Assembly (NCBI RefSeq): GCF_032118995.1
Contig: NC_092649.1
Coordinates: forward strand, 26,223,927 to 26,287,926
Direction of reading: 5' to 3'
DNA: 64,000 nucleotides
Source: Asterias amurensis
Lineage: Eukaryota; Echinodermata; Asteroidea; Forcipulatida; Asteriidae
Made by a program: the position numbers and the translations under genes. The notes beneath the pieces were generated by a model, which saw only the letters and a list, made by a program, of their open reading frames with translations, was not told the origin of the DNA and ran no database searches. Of the stretch, positions 43,869 to 58,800 are shown in pieces (position 1 is the first letter of the stretch; each line of letters opens with the position of its first letter).

Positions 43869-46800
43869 TTATGCGCTGGAGTAAACCGAAACGCCATTGG
43901 GGCAAACAACAAACTGCTTGCCGTTTTTATCAGGGTTATGGTGTTGCATCTTCAGCTTGGGATTAAACACCGACCTGTGTTTCGTGGATTGTTTAGCCTT
44001 CTTCGGGAGCCCTATATGATAAGACCCTATGCTTGGTATTTCAGTTACTTGGTTTACAGGACTAATCGGGGTGGGGGGCGTTATATTCGCCTTGTGATTG
44101 TAAATTGTGTAAGCTTTGAGGGATTTGTATGGCTGTAGGCCAACTCTTTGCTCGGGGGCCAGGCTTCCCTCTACCCCCGACCCTTTGACCGTCACCGCTC
44201 TGAGTTTTAACTCCTCCCTAACGACTTCGCTCTCTTGGCTTACATTGGGTAAGCGGAAGTTACGTTTCCGACGCCCCTTCCTGACCTTGCGGGTGGTTTT
44301 CTTAATGAGCTCTAAGTCATCTTTACTAATACCTGCTAGCTTCCGGGTCATTTCATCTAAATTGGTTGCCTTGATGGACTCGGGGTCGGTCTCCGTCGAC
44401 GTGGCCTCCACCTTGTTGTAGCTGGACCTCCGCGGGCTCATCTGCACTGTGGTCTTCCGGAGGACTACTGGGGGCGACCCGTCGGCGAGTCTCGGGCTGA
44501 TGATGTTAGGCTGGCTTCTCTGCCTGTGTATCTTGAGGAAGGGGTTCCTCACCCCGGTCCCTTCGATAGCAAGCTGAGCACCGACGTATGGCGGCACCGT
44601 TACTTGATGCTGTGGGGAGAATAACAAGTGAATGATGAGAAAACCTTAAAAATTGAAACTCAATTCAGATCAATATTACATTCTCATACCACTCTTAAAT
44701 AAATTTTTCTATTTACTTCTATACAAGATTATTTCTTGGTTAATTAAAGACCTTTTTTTTTTCATTTCAAAGTTTCAAAGGCATATTGATGTGAAACAAG
44801 TCCTATTTCAGTCTCTTTTTTACACCTTCACCTGGTGTTTTTTTTATGGCAAAATAATTACGTACTTGCTTTCCTCAGAATGGCATTGCTGTATGGCCAT
44901 CGAAGGGCCGTCTCAGCATTCTACCGAATAAGACATCCCTTACGTTTACTATTACCAGTTTTTTTTACCAAAACATTACAAAACACAATTACAAAGGAGC
45001 AATTACAAGAAGTTGATTAAAAAAGTAAACAAGACAAAAGCAAAACAAAGTAAGCAATAGAAAACAAGCAAACAAGTAAATAGGTCCTTACTGAATTAAT
45101 TGTGAAAAATAATTTTTGTTTCATAAAAAAAGGTCAATAACTCACCTGTTTGAATGCCAGCTCAAACTTGCCCGTGTCACAGTTCTTATCATGCCTCCTG
45201 TCCAGGACAACCTTCATGGTGTCCTCGATGACGTCATGACAGAGCTGCTCCGTAATCTCGGTAGTGGCACCCATCGCTGGGGAGGAGTTGATCTCAATCA
45301 GCCACGGATGGAAATCTTCTGTCAGCATGAAGTCCGCTCCGTACAACTCAAACGAATTCTGGAGATCAAGAATTAAACAATTCTTTCAAATATTCTGGAA
45401 TTAATTCAAGGATTTCTCTGTGTTTGTGCTGAAAGTGAAGGAAGTAATTTCTAATAATATTATTTTACAGAGAAATTTCAAGTAAAGGGGTTCTTTGACT
45501 GTTCTTTTTCTGTAAAAAGGTTTTTGGTGTTGGATTTGATAAAGAAATGAGAAAGCATTCTGAGTTAAAAAGAATCATTCAATGGAATTGGGATTAATGA
45601 ATGGTTCTTTACAAAATTGCTGCTAAGTCAATTAACTTGGGTTAATTTAGTCAACTAACTTGGGTTAATTAAGTCAAATAACTTGGGCTCAGTAAATTAA
45701 CAGTAAATTCACTTGGACTGGTTAACCAACTTGTGATAAGTAAATAAACTTGGGCCAAGATAATTATGTTGTTTAGCTAAACTGTGCCAAGCAGGTTTTT
45801 CAGACTTGAACTCAGAAAACTTGTTTTATTTCCACACCTTGCGCATTTCTACAATGTCTTGTGTACACTGCAGTGCAGCGATGACGGCTTTCTTCATGCC
45901 AGGGTAAACGCTGTCCTGCCAGACGCTCCCGCACCCTCTGTTCTTCAGGTACTGCTGGAACTCTCCGCTGGTCCACATGTTCTCATCGGGGAGCATCGAG
46001 GAACGGGTCGTCGCATTCTCAAAATTCTTCTGGACAGAGAAGTTGGAGAGATGTATTGCTCTGTTGGAAAACAAAAGTTTTAAACTTAAGTACCTGTTGA
46101 TGTTTGTTGTGTTGTCATTTAGCCTTCGAGAAAGACTCTGCGAGGGTCGAACTGTCGGGCCGTTAACTATTTTTTTTCATTTATACCATATTTTATTTTG
46201 TTGGTAAGTTGTTTGCAACAGCTAATTCTATTTTCTCAAAAGAAAAATAAATAAGCATTAGGTAGATCAAATAGCATAATTTCTTTATATCTGAAGAAAT
46301 ACAGCTATTTTGTTTCACCAGGTAGACAGAAAAGGTTGAGGTCAGATAAAACTGTAAAATGTCTCATCCTTGACATATCACTGATATATCCATTGGTATA
46401 TCAGTGGTATATCAGTCAGTGATACATCAGTGAGATGTCAATGGTTTATCAATGACATAACAGTGATATACCAGTGATATATCAGTGACATTTCTGTAGT
46501 ATGTCAGTGGTATATCAGTGATATATCAGTTACATGTCTGTAGTATGTAAGTGGTATATCAGTGATATATCAGTTACATGTCTGTAGTATGTCAGTGGTA
46601 TATCAGTGATAAAACAGTGTTATAACAGTTATATATAAATGATATATCAGCAATATATCGGTATTATCAGGGCTATATCTCGACATCAGTACTATACTTA
46701 CGATTCTAGATTATCTAGAGAGAATGGTTGAGTGCAGAACCTAAGGTACGAGTCTTGATAAAACCAGATGGTCAAGGGGTTCCAGTCGGTCACCAGAAAC

Positions 46801-49800
46801 CACTGCCGGATATCAAACTTGGTGTTATAAATCAACAGAGGGCGCTCTATGTACTTCTGTACTACCCACTTGCCCTCTTTGACGATGGTCGGATTGCCGA
46901 CTAGTTTGAGGATGTCCTCAAGCTTGTTCATGCAGATAATTCCTGGAAATATAAAAAGATGAAGGACAGTTTTAGCACCACATTATTTGATAAGCTTCTT
47001 CTTTGGTGTGTCGTAGCGGACCAGTTAAGAGCATCAGACTTTTTTAGCTCTAGTGTTTCAGCAGAATGTTGGTTGTGGTACTTAATAAATAATAATAACC
47101 ATATTTATAACGCGCCTTTTGCCAAAGGATACAAAGCGCCAGGTATTATTACTGCAAGGAGTGGGACGAATTTTTGAGATATACGACCTAATCCTTAAGC
47201 ACCATGTAATGGTTTACAAGGTGATGTGGCGCAATATGCTGCCAATCCAGCCAGGAACACCGGGGCATATTTAGGCATTATGATGAGGTATTTCTTGAAA
47301 AGCAAACAAAAACGGTGGGGTTGATTTTTTTACCTCTGCCTCTCGACTTAGCTCCAGGTTTGATGATCCAAGTATTGCGCAGTCCGTCCATGTCAAGCTG
47401 GGGTGAGACACCCCTTACCCTGTTCAGCATACTCTCACATGTTGGACACTGAGAGCCAGAGTCTGCTATGACGCCACCGTCACTGTTAACAAGCAAGAAA
47501 GAAATTTCTTAATTTGAAAGTTGTAAATGAGAAAACTTTGGAAGTAAAGCCCGGTTCCTACTTCCTGTGAATGCGAATGCGAAGCGAATTTGACATGAAT
47601 TTGACGTCACAACCCTCCTTTCGCAAGTGAGTTGAGCAAAGTTGACTGCTGCGAATTATTCCTTGCAAATTTATGACGTCAACATTCGAATCGCATTCGC
47701 AGGAAGTATGAACCGGGCTTTAATCATGGGTTAGCGGGGAATTTTGGCTTGTTCGCAAGCATACTCCACATAACTAGGCATCTACGCTTACACAGCTAGC
47801 GCAGAAATTTGTCGCTTGCCTTGCAAGCAGAGAATGGTGATCGTAAGTGCACAATTTGGGGGTAAACAGAACCATGAAACTAGGCCGCAACAAGAAGAGA
47901 TGGTCAATACAGTGCTTGCCCAGCATCAGTTTACAGTAAAGCAAACACAAAACTCAAACCAATAACAAACTTACAAAATTAGTTGATAATACTGTCGTAT
48001 GAACTCCTCCCATTGTTTCTCCGTCATTAACTCCGGCACGTCCAGACTCCTATCAATGAACTCGTGGCTCAGCTCGTCGAGGTAATTGTGCACAATGTCC
48101 ATGGCTGTCTGGATCAAGGATGCCGGTAAGACCGGACTAGTTCTCCTTTTCAATTTGGATTGTTTGGATTGTTTGTTGCTCGCCGGTTTGGATTGTGAGG
48201 TTCTGGGCGAGGTTGGGGCGTCTTCGGCGTCAGACTTGACCGTGTCTTCTTCTGGGATGTCTTCGTTGTCGTCCATGGGGACGTCTAGTTCACCGTTGTG
48301 TCTCTGAACGACCCACTTCAAGATGCTGCAGGCACAGTTTAACCTGTAGTCAGCTTTAGGTCCAAATAAAAAGAAAGTATATCCTTGAAAAATTGATGAG
48401 GTGTATGTTAACAGTTTGATGTGGTAGTAAAAGCCACACCCACACAGATCCTTGTCATTTGATTGGTGGAAACACGTCACATGTCATCCAGTATTTGTCC
48501 ATGTATTTACTGCTACTCCAAAATTGAATATTGGATAGGCTTGTCCAAGGCTTTTTCATTATGAATAATTATTGTACACTATGCAGTCTTGTTTTTAAAA
48601 GTCTGGCCACTTGTTTGACAAAACGAGACAAGCTTGTGTCACAGATGACGTGGTTGGTGCCTACATGTAGTCCTCAACTCTGTTCAGAAGGTTTTTCAGT
48701 AACATATTTACAGAGCGTGGGGTGGACGAGTTTCCGTGTCTAGTTATTACAAATTTCTAATTTTCAATTTCAAAGGAATGAATATTACACTTACCAAGAA
48801 AGGCTTGCTTCTCCTCCTCTATACAGATCTTATATGAGCGGGGATAGAAGGAGTCTGCATCCATACTCTCATACCATTTCAGATTACGAAGATGTGTACA
48901 AAGACCACTCTGGAAAAAAAACCACACACAAGACATTAGGTTAATTTGTTTGCACCACTGACCCCTAGCAGTTGCAGAGTACCTAAATGGGCACAAAATA
49001 AACACACAGCTTAGACATAGCGCCCGATCGACACTTTTGCCTTTGAGCAGGACTCTTCACTAAATATTTAGGTAGATTATGGGTTGAATCGCGACCGAAT
49101 GGCCAAATTTGCATAATTGCAAGAGCTTCTTATTTTTAGAATTAAAGACACTGGATACTATTGGTATTTGTCAAAGACCATCCTTCTCACTTGGTGTACA
49201 TATGCATAAAATAACAAAGATGTCAAAATTTGAGCTGAATTGGACGTTTAAGTTGCGAGATAATAACAAAAGAAAAAAACGCCTTGTCACACAAAGTTGT
49301 GTGCTTTCAGATGCTTGATTTCGAGACCTCAAAATTCTAAATCTGAGGTCTCGAAATCAAATTCACTGAAAATTAATTCTTTCTCGAAAACTACGTCACT
49401 TCAATAGAGAAGACAACAATAGAGATTGCCCATCTTACCTTTGTTGTAAATGCCCCATTCTTGGCAAAATGGTTGACTATAGTTTCCTTCCTCAGGAACT
49501 TGAAGTTGATTGTGTCTCGTCTACACGTCCAGATGAAGAAGGGATCTGAGTTTCGGACAATTCTCGACTGTAACAGACCAAACAAATTCATAATAATTGA
49601 AGTTGATAACAATATTGCAATGGATAGTACATTTCATAAAAGTCAAATTTGTTTGGCAATACATCCCTAAACTTCTTGTTCCATAGTGCATAACATTTTC
49701 CTTACATTGCTTGGCAAAATGTGCAACAAAAAAACCCATTTGCTATAAAATAAACTATGGAAAAGGATGTTATCAAAATGTGCGGAAATGTAAACCCATT

Positions 49801-52800
49801 GTAGAATTCATTGGAGTCAATAGAATGAACCATTTTCAGGGAATTTGAGGTTTGCGTCTACATCCGTTTGTGGGAAAAAAAGGACTCGATGAGGGGACTA
49901 TATTTACCATTATTCCGTAAATGTTGTCTGAATCGCCCAGGCCGTTGTCATCATCGTCACTGTCGACTGGTGCCATGTTGTAACTGGTGTCATTGTTATC
50001 ATCTGTTTGGATAAAGAAAGGTTAAGATTTTAAATATATCTCAACCAACAGAGTTGTGCTGCCTTCTTTTGGTTTAAAGACTTTAGAATAAAAACAAATG
50101 TTTTGTCACCACAATTTTTTTTATTTTTGTCCAATCTTCGGACATAATTCTTTGTTGGTAGGGGCCATCCAGGGTAATAAGGCAAAAGTTTTAAAAACTG
50201 TCATCAAAGCGATGTGCCCTCCCAGACCCCTCCAACAAAAAACATACATGTTTATAAAAATACAGAAAATAAAAGCATGAACTTAAAGTAAAAAAAGAGA
50301 TACTAAAATATAAAAGTACAAAACTCTACATTAAATTAAAAGCATTGAACACCGAACTGGCACAAACATTATGGCAAGCTAATGAAAATAGACCAAAACT
50401 GAACACTCGTAGATAAAACAAAATATCACCCATATAACATTAAGAAACATACCAAGCAAAGTACTGTATACAACAAATATGAGACGAATGTTAAAATTGC
50501 ATCGGGGATAAAGTCTGGGATGTTCTTTTCAAACACATTTAGCGCATTTAGTTTTGGAGAGACAATTTCTGGAGACAGCACAACACATAGTATTATTCTC
50601 CTAACAGGTTTGAAAATGAACTCTCAATGTATGTCACTTAGCAAGCTCAATTCACCCTGACACAAGTCTGGAGTTTCATCTTTGAGAAGGCAAGGCCACT
50701 TTCATTTTGCAAAGGGCACTTCCATTGGAAAATCTTTAAGTCGGGGGAAATTTGTTGATGGGGCACCAAGGCCAGGACAAAGGGACAATGGAGGCCGTGA
50801 CATGATGACATTCTTACCGTCGTCATCATCGTCAGTGTCATCTGTGTCATTGTCATCGCTTCCTTGTTTCCTCTTGACCTTGTGGGGTGCCATGGTGCGA
50901 TACTGTTTCTCCACCCAGTCTCGGGAGCGTAAACATTCTCGCACCACTGGATACGGGCCCTGGATGGTGAAGACCTTCTTCATCTGTGAACGTTAAAGAC
51001 AAGTGACAAGAAGTGAATTCAAGTTTGTTGTGTGACCCATCATTCCCTTCCCCGTCACATCCGGGAAGCCAACACACTGGAGCTGTTCAAAAATACACTA
51101 AAAACTCATTCATTTGTTTAATCCGAGCATTTTGTGTTTGTTTTTGCTTAAACTGTTTTTTGTATCTTTGTCATTGCATTGATTGTTTGTATGTAAATTG
51201 TAAAGCGCTCTGATCTTTGTGGGGCGCTATATAAATGCTTACATTATTATTATTATTATCATCTGTTTCAATCCCACTGTATAGATTCTTTATGAATTAT
51301 GTAAAATTGATAAATGTGATAAATGCAAATGAGAGTCATTGCTGACAAAGAGGTCTGAAATTAGGATCTATGAAGCTGGATAGCTCCATAAATCCAGCTA
51401 CATAGCTTCATTAAAGGCAGTGGACACTATTGGAAATTACTCAAAATGATTATTAGCATAAAATCTTGGTGACGAGTTATGGGGAGAGGTTGATGGTATA
51501 AAACACTGTAAGAAACGGCACCCTCTGAAGTGCCATAGTTTTCGAGAAAGAAGTAATTTTCCACGAATTTGATTTCGAGACCTCAGATTTAGAACTTGAG
51601 GTCTCGAAATCAACCATCTAAACGCACACACCTTTGTGTGACAAGTGTGTTTTTTCTTTCATTCATATCTCGCAAGTTCGATGACCGATTGAGCTCAAAT
51701 TTTCACAGGCTTGTTATTTTATGCATATGTTGAGATACACAAACTGTGAAGGCTAGTCTTTGACAATTACCAACAGTGTCCACTGCCTTTAAGCCAGCTA
51801 GCTCCATGAGATGGTTAGCACTATGGAGCTTGCTAGCTCATGGAAGCGTGCTCGCTCCATGAAGCTGGTTACAAATTCATAGAGCTGCAAAGCTTAACAA
51901 TTTGCTTAGCATGAAATTTTTGCCTTGATAAAAACAGGATTACCAACCAAATTTCCATGTGATTCTCAGGATAAGCAAACAACAGCTGAATACCAGTAAC
52001 AAGCAAAATGCAACAAATGGAAATTTGGTTGGTAATCCTCTTTTAATCAAGGAAGAAGTTTCATGCTAAGCAGATCGTTGTTCTTCCAACTCTATAAGCC
52101 TTTTTGAGAATGACACAATGCTACAACACTATAAGGTTTGGTTAAATTTGTGTGTATACACCCAAACCAAACAGTACACTCCTATCACGTTCGCCATACC
52201 TCAAAAAAGCTAATGAGGTGGGGGGGGGGGGGCGTTAGTTGCTCTCATTTATAACTTGAATTATACCTTGAGAGCTTTTTCTGCAGTCTGTTTCGCTAGC
52301 CTGAGTCTCTCTCCGCTCTGTGCAGTCGTCCTTGTGACTAGACTCTTAGTTTTACTACGAGGGGATGAACCAGGCTCGGGGGAAGTCACAGGTTTGCTTC
52401 TTTGGTGGTTTGTAGGAGGAGTGGTGCTGGACGATTCCATTACTTCGCTACTTTCTACGCCTAGATGGGGAGGGGGGGGGAGAAAGAATTTGACAACTTC
52501 AACCACTGCCCAAATGTCATAATGTGTGAGTAATGTGGTTAGAGCAGTGTTTAAAAAATATCTGCTTCATTTAAGGAATCACTTAAACTTAAATAAATAG
52601 CCAGTCAATTTCATAATTGAAACTTGGTGAGTGGGATCACAACAATTTCAAGAAAAAAGTATTCATTTTTGGCCTGATACTTCACAAAGGCAAAGAAGGC
52701 AATTGCCTCAAGCCCCCTGGTCATTGCGTTGTGCCCTTAAAATACTCCAGTAGAAATTTACAATTTTTGCATAGGGGTGCCCTCTACCAAGGAGAAAATG

Positions 52801-55800
52801 CCTTGGTGCCCTTGCCCTTTCAAAAACGAAGCATACAAGCCTGAATTGTTTCTGCTTTATAGCCGATGAAATTTGGCTTTTGATTTGTAACCATAATTGG
52901 GTCTCAAACACAAGTTTGATTGTGCTTTTCGCATAGTATTTTTTTAAGGAGTACATAATATGGAAATATTGACTGCTATGAGGGGCACAGTTAAAATTAT
53001 AGACCCAAGGTGATGTCAAAACCATGACTATGCCCCAAGCGAAGCTGAGGCATGTTTTTAGCCATGGTTTTGACATCACTGAGGGCCTATAATTTTAACT
53101 ATTCCCCGATAATTAAGCAGTAAATATTTCTTTTATATACCGAATAAAGAATCTTCTAATCAACAAGACTGACTACGGTGAAAGGTCGTCTGCAAAAAAT
53201 GGTCGGGCCGTGACACGGAACGCTAGTCGTACATTATCACAGTTGTGTTATTTCCAGGACGGGCATAGTCAATAGACTATGCCCCGGGCATAGTCACTAT
53301 GACGTCATCTAGATAGAAAAAGGGGGCATAGCTATTTCCATGACTCCATTTTTAACCAATCAGAGTAGAGGATTCTATACATGAGGTATATAAACTGCAA
53401 TATTACCAACTTACCTTCCACAGGATGTGTGGAGCTTCTCTTATGCAAACCAAAACTTTTGGGTTTTGGGAGTGCCTTCTGTCTCCTTAAGACCAAGCTA
53501 GCTCCACTTTGCATATACGGACCTAGAGAAAAAACAAACCATGATAGTTTAAACAATGTATTGACAAATTTTTGCATACCATTTCTTACTCTTCAAAACA
53601 GTGGACACTATTGGTAATTACTCAAAATAATTATTATTTCTTCATCTGAAAAAAACCTTACAAGCGCTGATTTAGGTTGTTTCCAAACCCAAATTGAAAC
53701 ATTGCATTTTTTTCACTGTTTCATTGTGAAGAAATGGAATAAGCCCAAATTTGTTACGCTTGTTATTTCATGGTTGAACAGAGCAATGAACACTGCCTAC
53801 GACTATTGTCAGCCCTACCAATCCCGTATAATAACTTTAAAGGCAGTGGACACTATTGGTAATTACTCAAAATAATTATTAGCATAAAACCTTTACTTGG
53901 TAACGGGTAATGGGGAGCTGTTGATAGTATAAAACACTGTGAGAAACTGCTCCCTCTGAAGTAACGTAGTTTTTAAGAAAGAAGTAATTTCCACGAATTT
54001 TATTTTGAGACCTCAAGTTTAGAATATGAGGTCTCGAAATCAAGCATCTGAAAGCACACAACTTTCTTTCATTATTATCTTGCAACTTCGACGACCAATT
54101 GAGCTAAAATTTTCACAGGTTTGTTAATTTATGCAAATGTGAGAAGACTGGTCTTTGACAATTACCAATAGTGTCCAGTGTCGTTAAAGGCAAGGATAAT
54201 TTTGGTAATCGTCAAAGGCTAGTATCCTCATATGGTGTATCTCAACGTATGCATTAAACAAACAAACAAACCTACACATGTATGAACATTTTGTCTCAAT
54301 CGTTCATTGATGTTGCAAGAATATAATGAAAGAAAATACACCCCTGTTGCATAGATAATGTGTGTGTTTTCAGATGCATAGGCTATTATGCCTGACGCCT
54401 CTCTCAGGTTCATTTTTTGGGGGGTGAAAAAAATTACCTCTTGCATGTACCTTAAACTATATAGCCCAAAGGGTGTCGTTTCTAAAAATTTATTTATTTA
54501 TTTATTTCCAGGCAAACAGTACATACAAAGAATAGGCAATAAAAATATGACCACACAGAGAACAAGCCTGCGGATAACCAAAAAGCGAAAATAATCACTA
54601 TCTAAAGGCGATCCAGACAATAAAAATAACAAAGGCACAAAAGGGTACAAAGACAAAAACGTCATACAAATTTCGAAAATAGCACATCAAATACCATCAA
54701 ATACAAATATATAGAAAATCTATAGAAAATTCATTAAAAATCCCCAAAAGGGCCTGGCCGCAAATTTTTCTAACAATATTTTCTAACATCAACAGCTTTC
54801 TAGTAATTAAGTTTTTATGGTCATTGATTTTTACTAAATTTACCTTCTTGAAGCCTCTGTAGTTGCATAGATGACTGCATGGGTGGTGGGCCTCGACCTG
54901 CCCTGACAGGGTTCAGTGGGGTGGTCATATGCAGTGATACGGAGGCCCCAACCCCTAGTCTTGTATTGCCGTTTGCGATGTCGGCAGCCACCCTGCTCTC
55001 ATTCAGATTAGGGGTGGAGACTGGGGAGCCCCACGCTGTCTGAGAACTCTCTGTATTCTGTCAAAGCAAAAGAAAAACACAATTTTAATTTGTTTATTTA
55101 ATTTCTAGGTTGTTAATGGAAGTGTCGTGGCCGAGCGGTTTAGAGCACCGAATTCAAACTCTGGTGTTTCTGATCAGCAGAGTGAGGGTTCGAATCCCCA
55201 GCCGGGACACTTGTGTCCTTAAGCAAAACACATTTCCATTGCTTCGTCCTTCGGATGGGACGTAAAGCTGTTGGTCCCATGTGTTGTGTAACGCATGTAA
55301 AAGAACCCAGTGCACTTATCAAAAAGAGAAGGGGTTCGCCCCGGTGTTCCTGGCTGTGGCTGCTGTATGCGCCGCAGCACCTTGTAAACCCTTATAAGGT
55401 GCTAAATAATAGGGTCTCAGAATTCATCACTGCAATAACATATCATTCTGAAAGTTTGTATATACTCAGCGCCTTGAGTACCTTGTTTGGTAGATACGTG
55501 CGCTAAATAAGACTTTGATAGTACAGTTTTTTATAATTGTTTTTAGGGCAAAGATGAATCATGGCAAGTCACTGATGAGGTTAATTAAAAAAATAAATAA
55601 TGATAACCCAAGAGGCTATTGTGCAAATGAAATTAGCTCTCAGGGTCTCGCTAAACAAAGCTACAAATTATTTTCTTTAGGCCTACAGCAGTGGGATTTG
55701 GCGTCCCTACATTTATTTCCCTTACCTCTTTATCTCTGAGGGAAGTAATGCTGTTTTTCTTGGACTTTGCGACGCTGACTGGGCTGAGGCGTCCTTTGTA

Positions 55801-58800
55801 CAGTATCTGGTGTCTCTGCTCCATCTAGGATGGGATCAAAGGAACAAGGTGTCAGTTTCAGAATTCTGAATGTTTTGTATGTGAAGCTGAGCACTTGAAC
55901 TAAGCTGTATACATGTACACCAAGTGGATCACAGATCACATGCGCATCATTGAACATGTTGAAAGGGCAAGGCCATTTTTATTTTGCACAAGAAATGTCA
56001 TTAGAAAATCAAGGGGCAACTTTTGAAGGGCACCAAGGCCATGACCAGGGGCAAGGAAGGCCTTGGCCTCAATGTCCTACAGGTATTCCTAGGCCTGGGC
56101 TGTCGATTTCACCAAACTCTTCCTAACTTAGGATTAATCTTAGGACTTAGGACGGGTTCAGTTCCGTATCCAAATACGTAGAACGCATCCCAGGTCGAAA
56201 TTCCAGTTGAACCTGGTTAAACAGGGTTTAACTGGAACTAGTTGAAACCAGTTGATAAACTAGTTAAACACAGTTAAAACCAGTTGGTTTAAAGGAACAC
56301 GTTGCCTTGGATCGGACGAGTTGGTCAAAACAAAAGCGTTTGTAACCGTTTTTTATAAAATGCATATGGTTGGAAAGATGTTTTAAAAGTAGAATACAAT
56401 GATCCACACAAGTTTGCCTCGAAATTGTGTGGTTTTCCTTCTACTGTGCGAACTAACATGGTCGGCCATTTATGGGAGTCAAAATTTTGACCCCCATAAA
56501 TGGCCGACGTGTTAGTCGACGAGGTAAAAGGAAAACCACGCAATTTCGAGGCATGTTTGTGTGGATCATTGTATTCTACTTTTACAACATCTTTCTACCC
56601 ATATGCATTTTATAAAAAACGGTTACAAACGCTTTTCAAAGACCAACTCGACCGATCCAAGGCAACGTGTTCCTTTAATAAGGAAAATGGACAGAGACCA
56701 ACTGGTTTATAATTTCAACCTAGTTAAACACAGTTAAACCTAGTCCAAACCAGTTGGTTAATATGGAAAATGGACGAGTTTGATCACTATCCAGTTGAAC
56801 CAGTTGACCCCAGTTAACTAGGTTCAACTGAAATTTTGACCTGGGATTGAACCCATCCTAAGTTAGGACGGGTTACTCGTCCTAACTCGAGATAGGATTG
56901 ATCCTAGCGTTTCGTGAAATCGACTGCAGCATACATTGTATCATGTGAACATCATTTTAGCTCGACCAAAACAAATTATTGAAACTTGAAAGCTCTGAAA
57001 GGTGCAATGTAAATTTGCAAAAAAGCCACTTGGAATGTCAGCTGCGCATGTCTGTTACTGCTGACAACGGATTTTGTCTATCTCCCATAACCTTTTGACA
57101 ATAAGGTTACGGGAGATAGACAAACCCCGTTGTCAGCAGTAACAGACATGCTCCGCTGACATTCCGAAGTGGCTCATTGATATGCTACGTCCACAGCAGG
57201 CAACAGTTGCATCTGAGCTCAACACTCTCCAGTAATCATTCTCTAGATCTGTGTCAAATATTTGAAGTGATAGTATCAAAGTCAAGTCTAATGTAAATAT
57301 TATTGAATTATAAGGTCATCGAAATTATCATATTTCACAAAGCTATAGCGTCTCTTGCTTCCTACAATGTACTCCTGAACTCAATACTGGGTACCTCCAG
57401 CGGAGATATGGATTTCAGTTAACTTGGTTGTTACCAGCCGCTAGGTACCAGCATTGCACAGTTGTTGTGTGTTCACATTTCACTGTGTACAGAGTTGGCT
57501 CAACCCACACACCTTGTGAAATCGATAGTGTTCGCAATGGACTGACTTTTAAGTAAACTGCAGATTTGTGTAAACTTTGCTTACAAGTGTTTGCTTTCTG
57601 GTGCCACGCACAATGAATGTTAGCATTCATTTCTACTATTGAAAATAGGGAACATGACCAAGATGGTGACAGTGTGATAAAGTTCTGTACAATAAGCCTA
57701 AACACGATACATGTAGGCCTTACTAAATTGAGAGGTTTTTTTACTGCAGATTTCAGCCCTCAAATTACACGCAGGCCATTGGCTTCCATTTTCTCATTGA
57801 CTTTAAGATTCATTCTCAAATGCTGAATAAAGAAAAAGAATACATGTAAGAATGAGACAGTTGCGTGTTGTGTACAATAAGACTAAACATGATAGGCCTA
57901 CATGTAGGGCTAACTAAATTGAGGTTTTTGTGAATGATAATGGCCTTGCCCAGGCCTGTATATGCTTCGTTTTTGAAAGGAAAAGGGCACCAAGGCAATT
58001 TCTACTCGGTAAATTGTAAATTTCTACTGGAACAGTTCAAGGGCGCCAAGGCAATGACCAGGGGGCACAAAGGCAATCGCCTTCTTTGCCTCTGTTGAGT
58101 ATCATGCCTGTTTGCCATTTCAAAGATGAAGTTCCAGGGGTGGATTTCACAAAGAGTTAGGACTAGTCTTATCTCGAGTTAGGACCAGTTACTCGTCCTA
58201 ACTTAGGACTATCCATGCAATTTGTTGTGAAATCGACCCCAGGCCTGAGATTTCTCTGGTAAATTTAGTGTTGGTTGATATGTTACACATGTGTTTTGAT
58301 TGTTGACTGTGTGTTTACAATTTCTGTATTTTGTCACTTCTACAGCCTGTAATAATCAATTACATGTAGCAACAAACAAAACATGATAAATAAATAGAAG
58401 TGAAATCAATGAAGTAAATGTACTTTAAAATAAGTCAAATGCTGCTAGGCAAATGTTGTATTATTCTCCTTGAATCTGTTAGTAATATTATCAATAAATA
58501 GGCCTAATTTAATTAAATTGTCATTGAAACAAATTCATTTACACACCATGCGGCATTTTTGATATTAGTGTTTGCAAATTGTTTTTTACTATGGTTTTGT
58601 TTTCATCTCAAAATAAAAGAAAAAATTAATTTGTGTGCATAGTTGTCCAGCTAATTCTTTTGAAGAACTCAGTCTGTTCTTTGAGTCCTTTATAGGCCTT
58701 AAATGTATAAAACTAACTTGTGAGAATTTATCAATCCCTATATTATACACATAATGTATAATATTCAGATTGACTGGTTTTTGTTATTTATCCCTTTCTC

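Noticed and set aside
52256..52522. Plus-strand ORF of 88 codons
   Set aside because: Shadow of TTLL3 exon 5 on the opposite strand.
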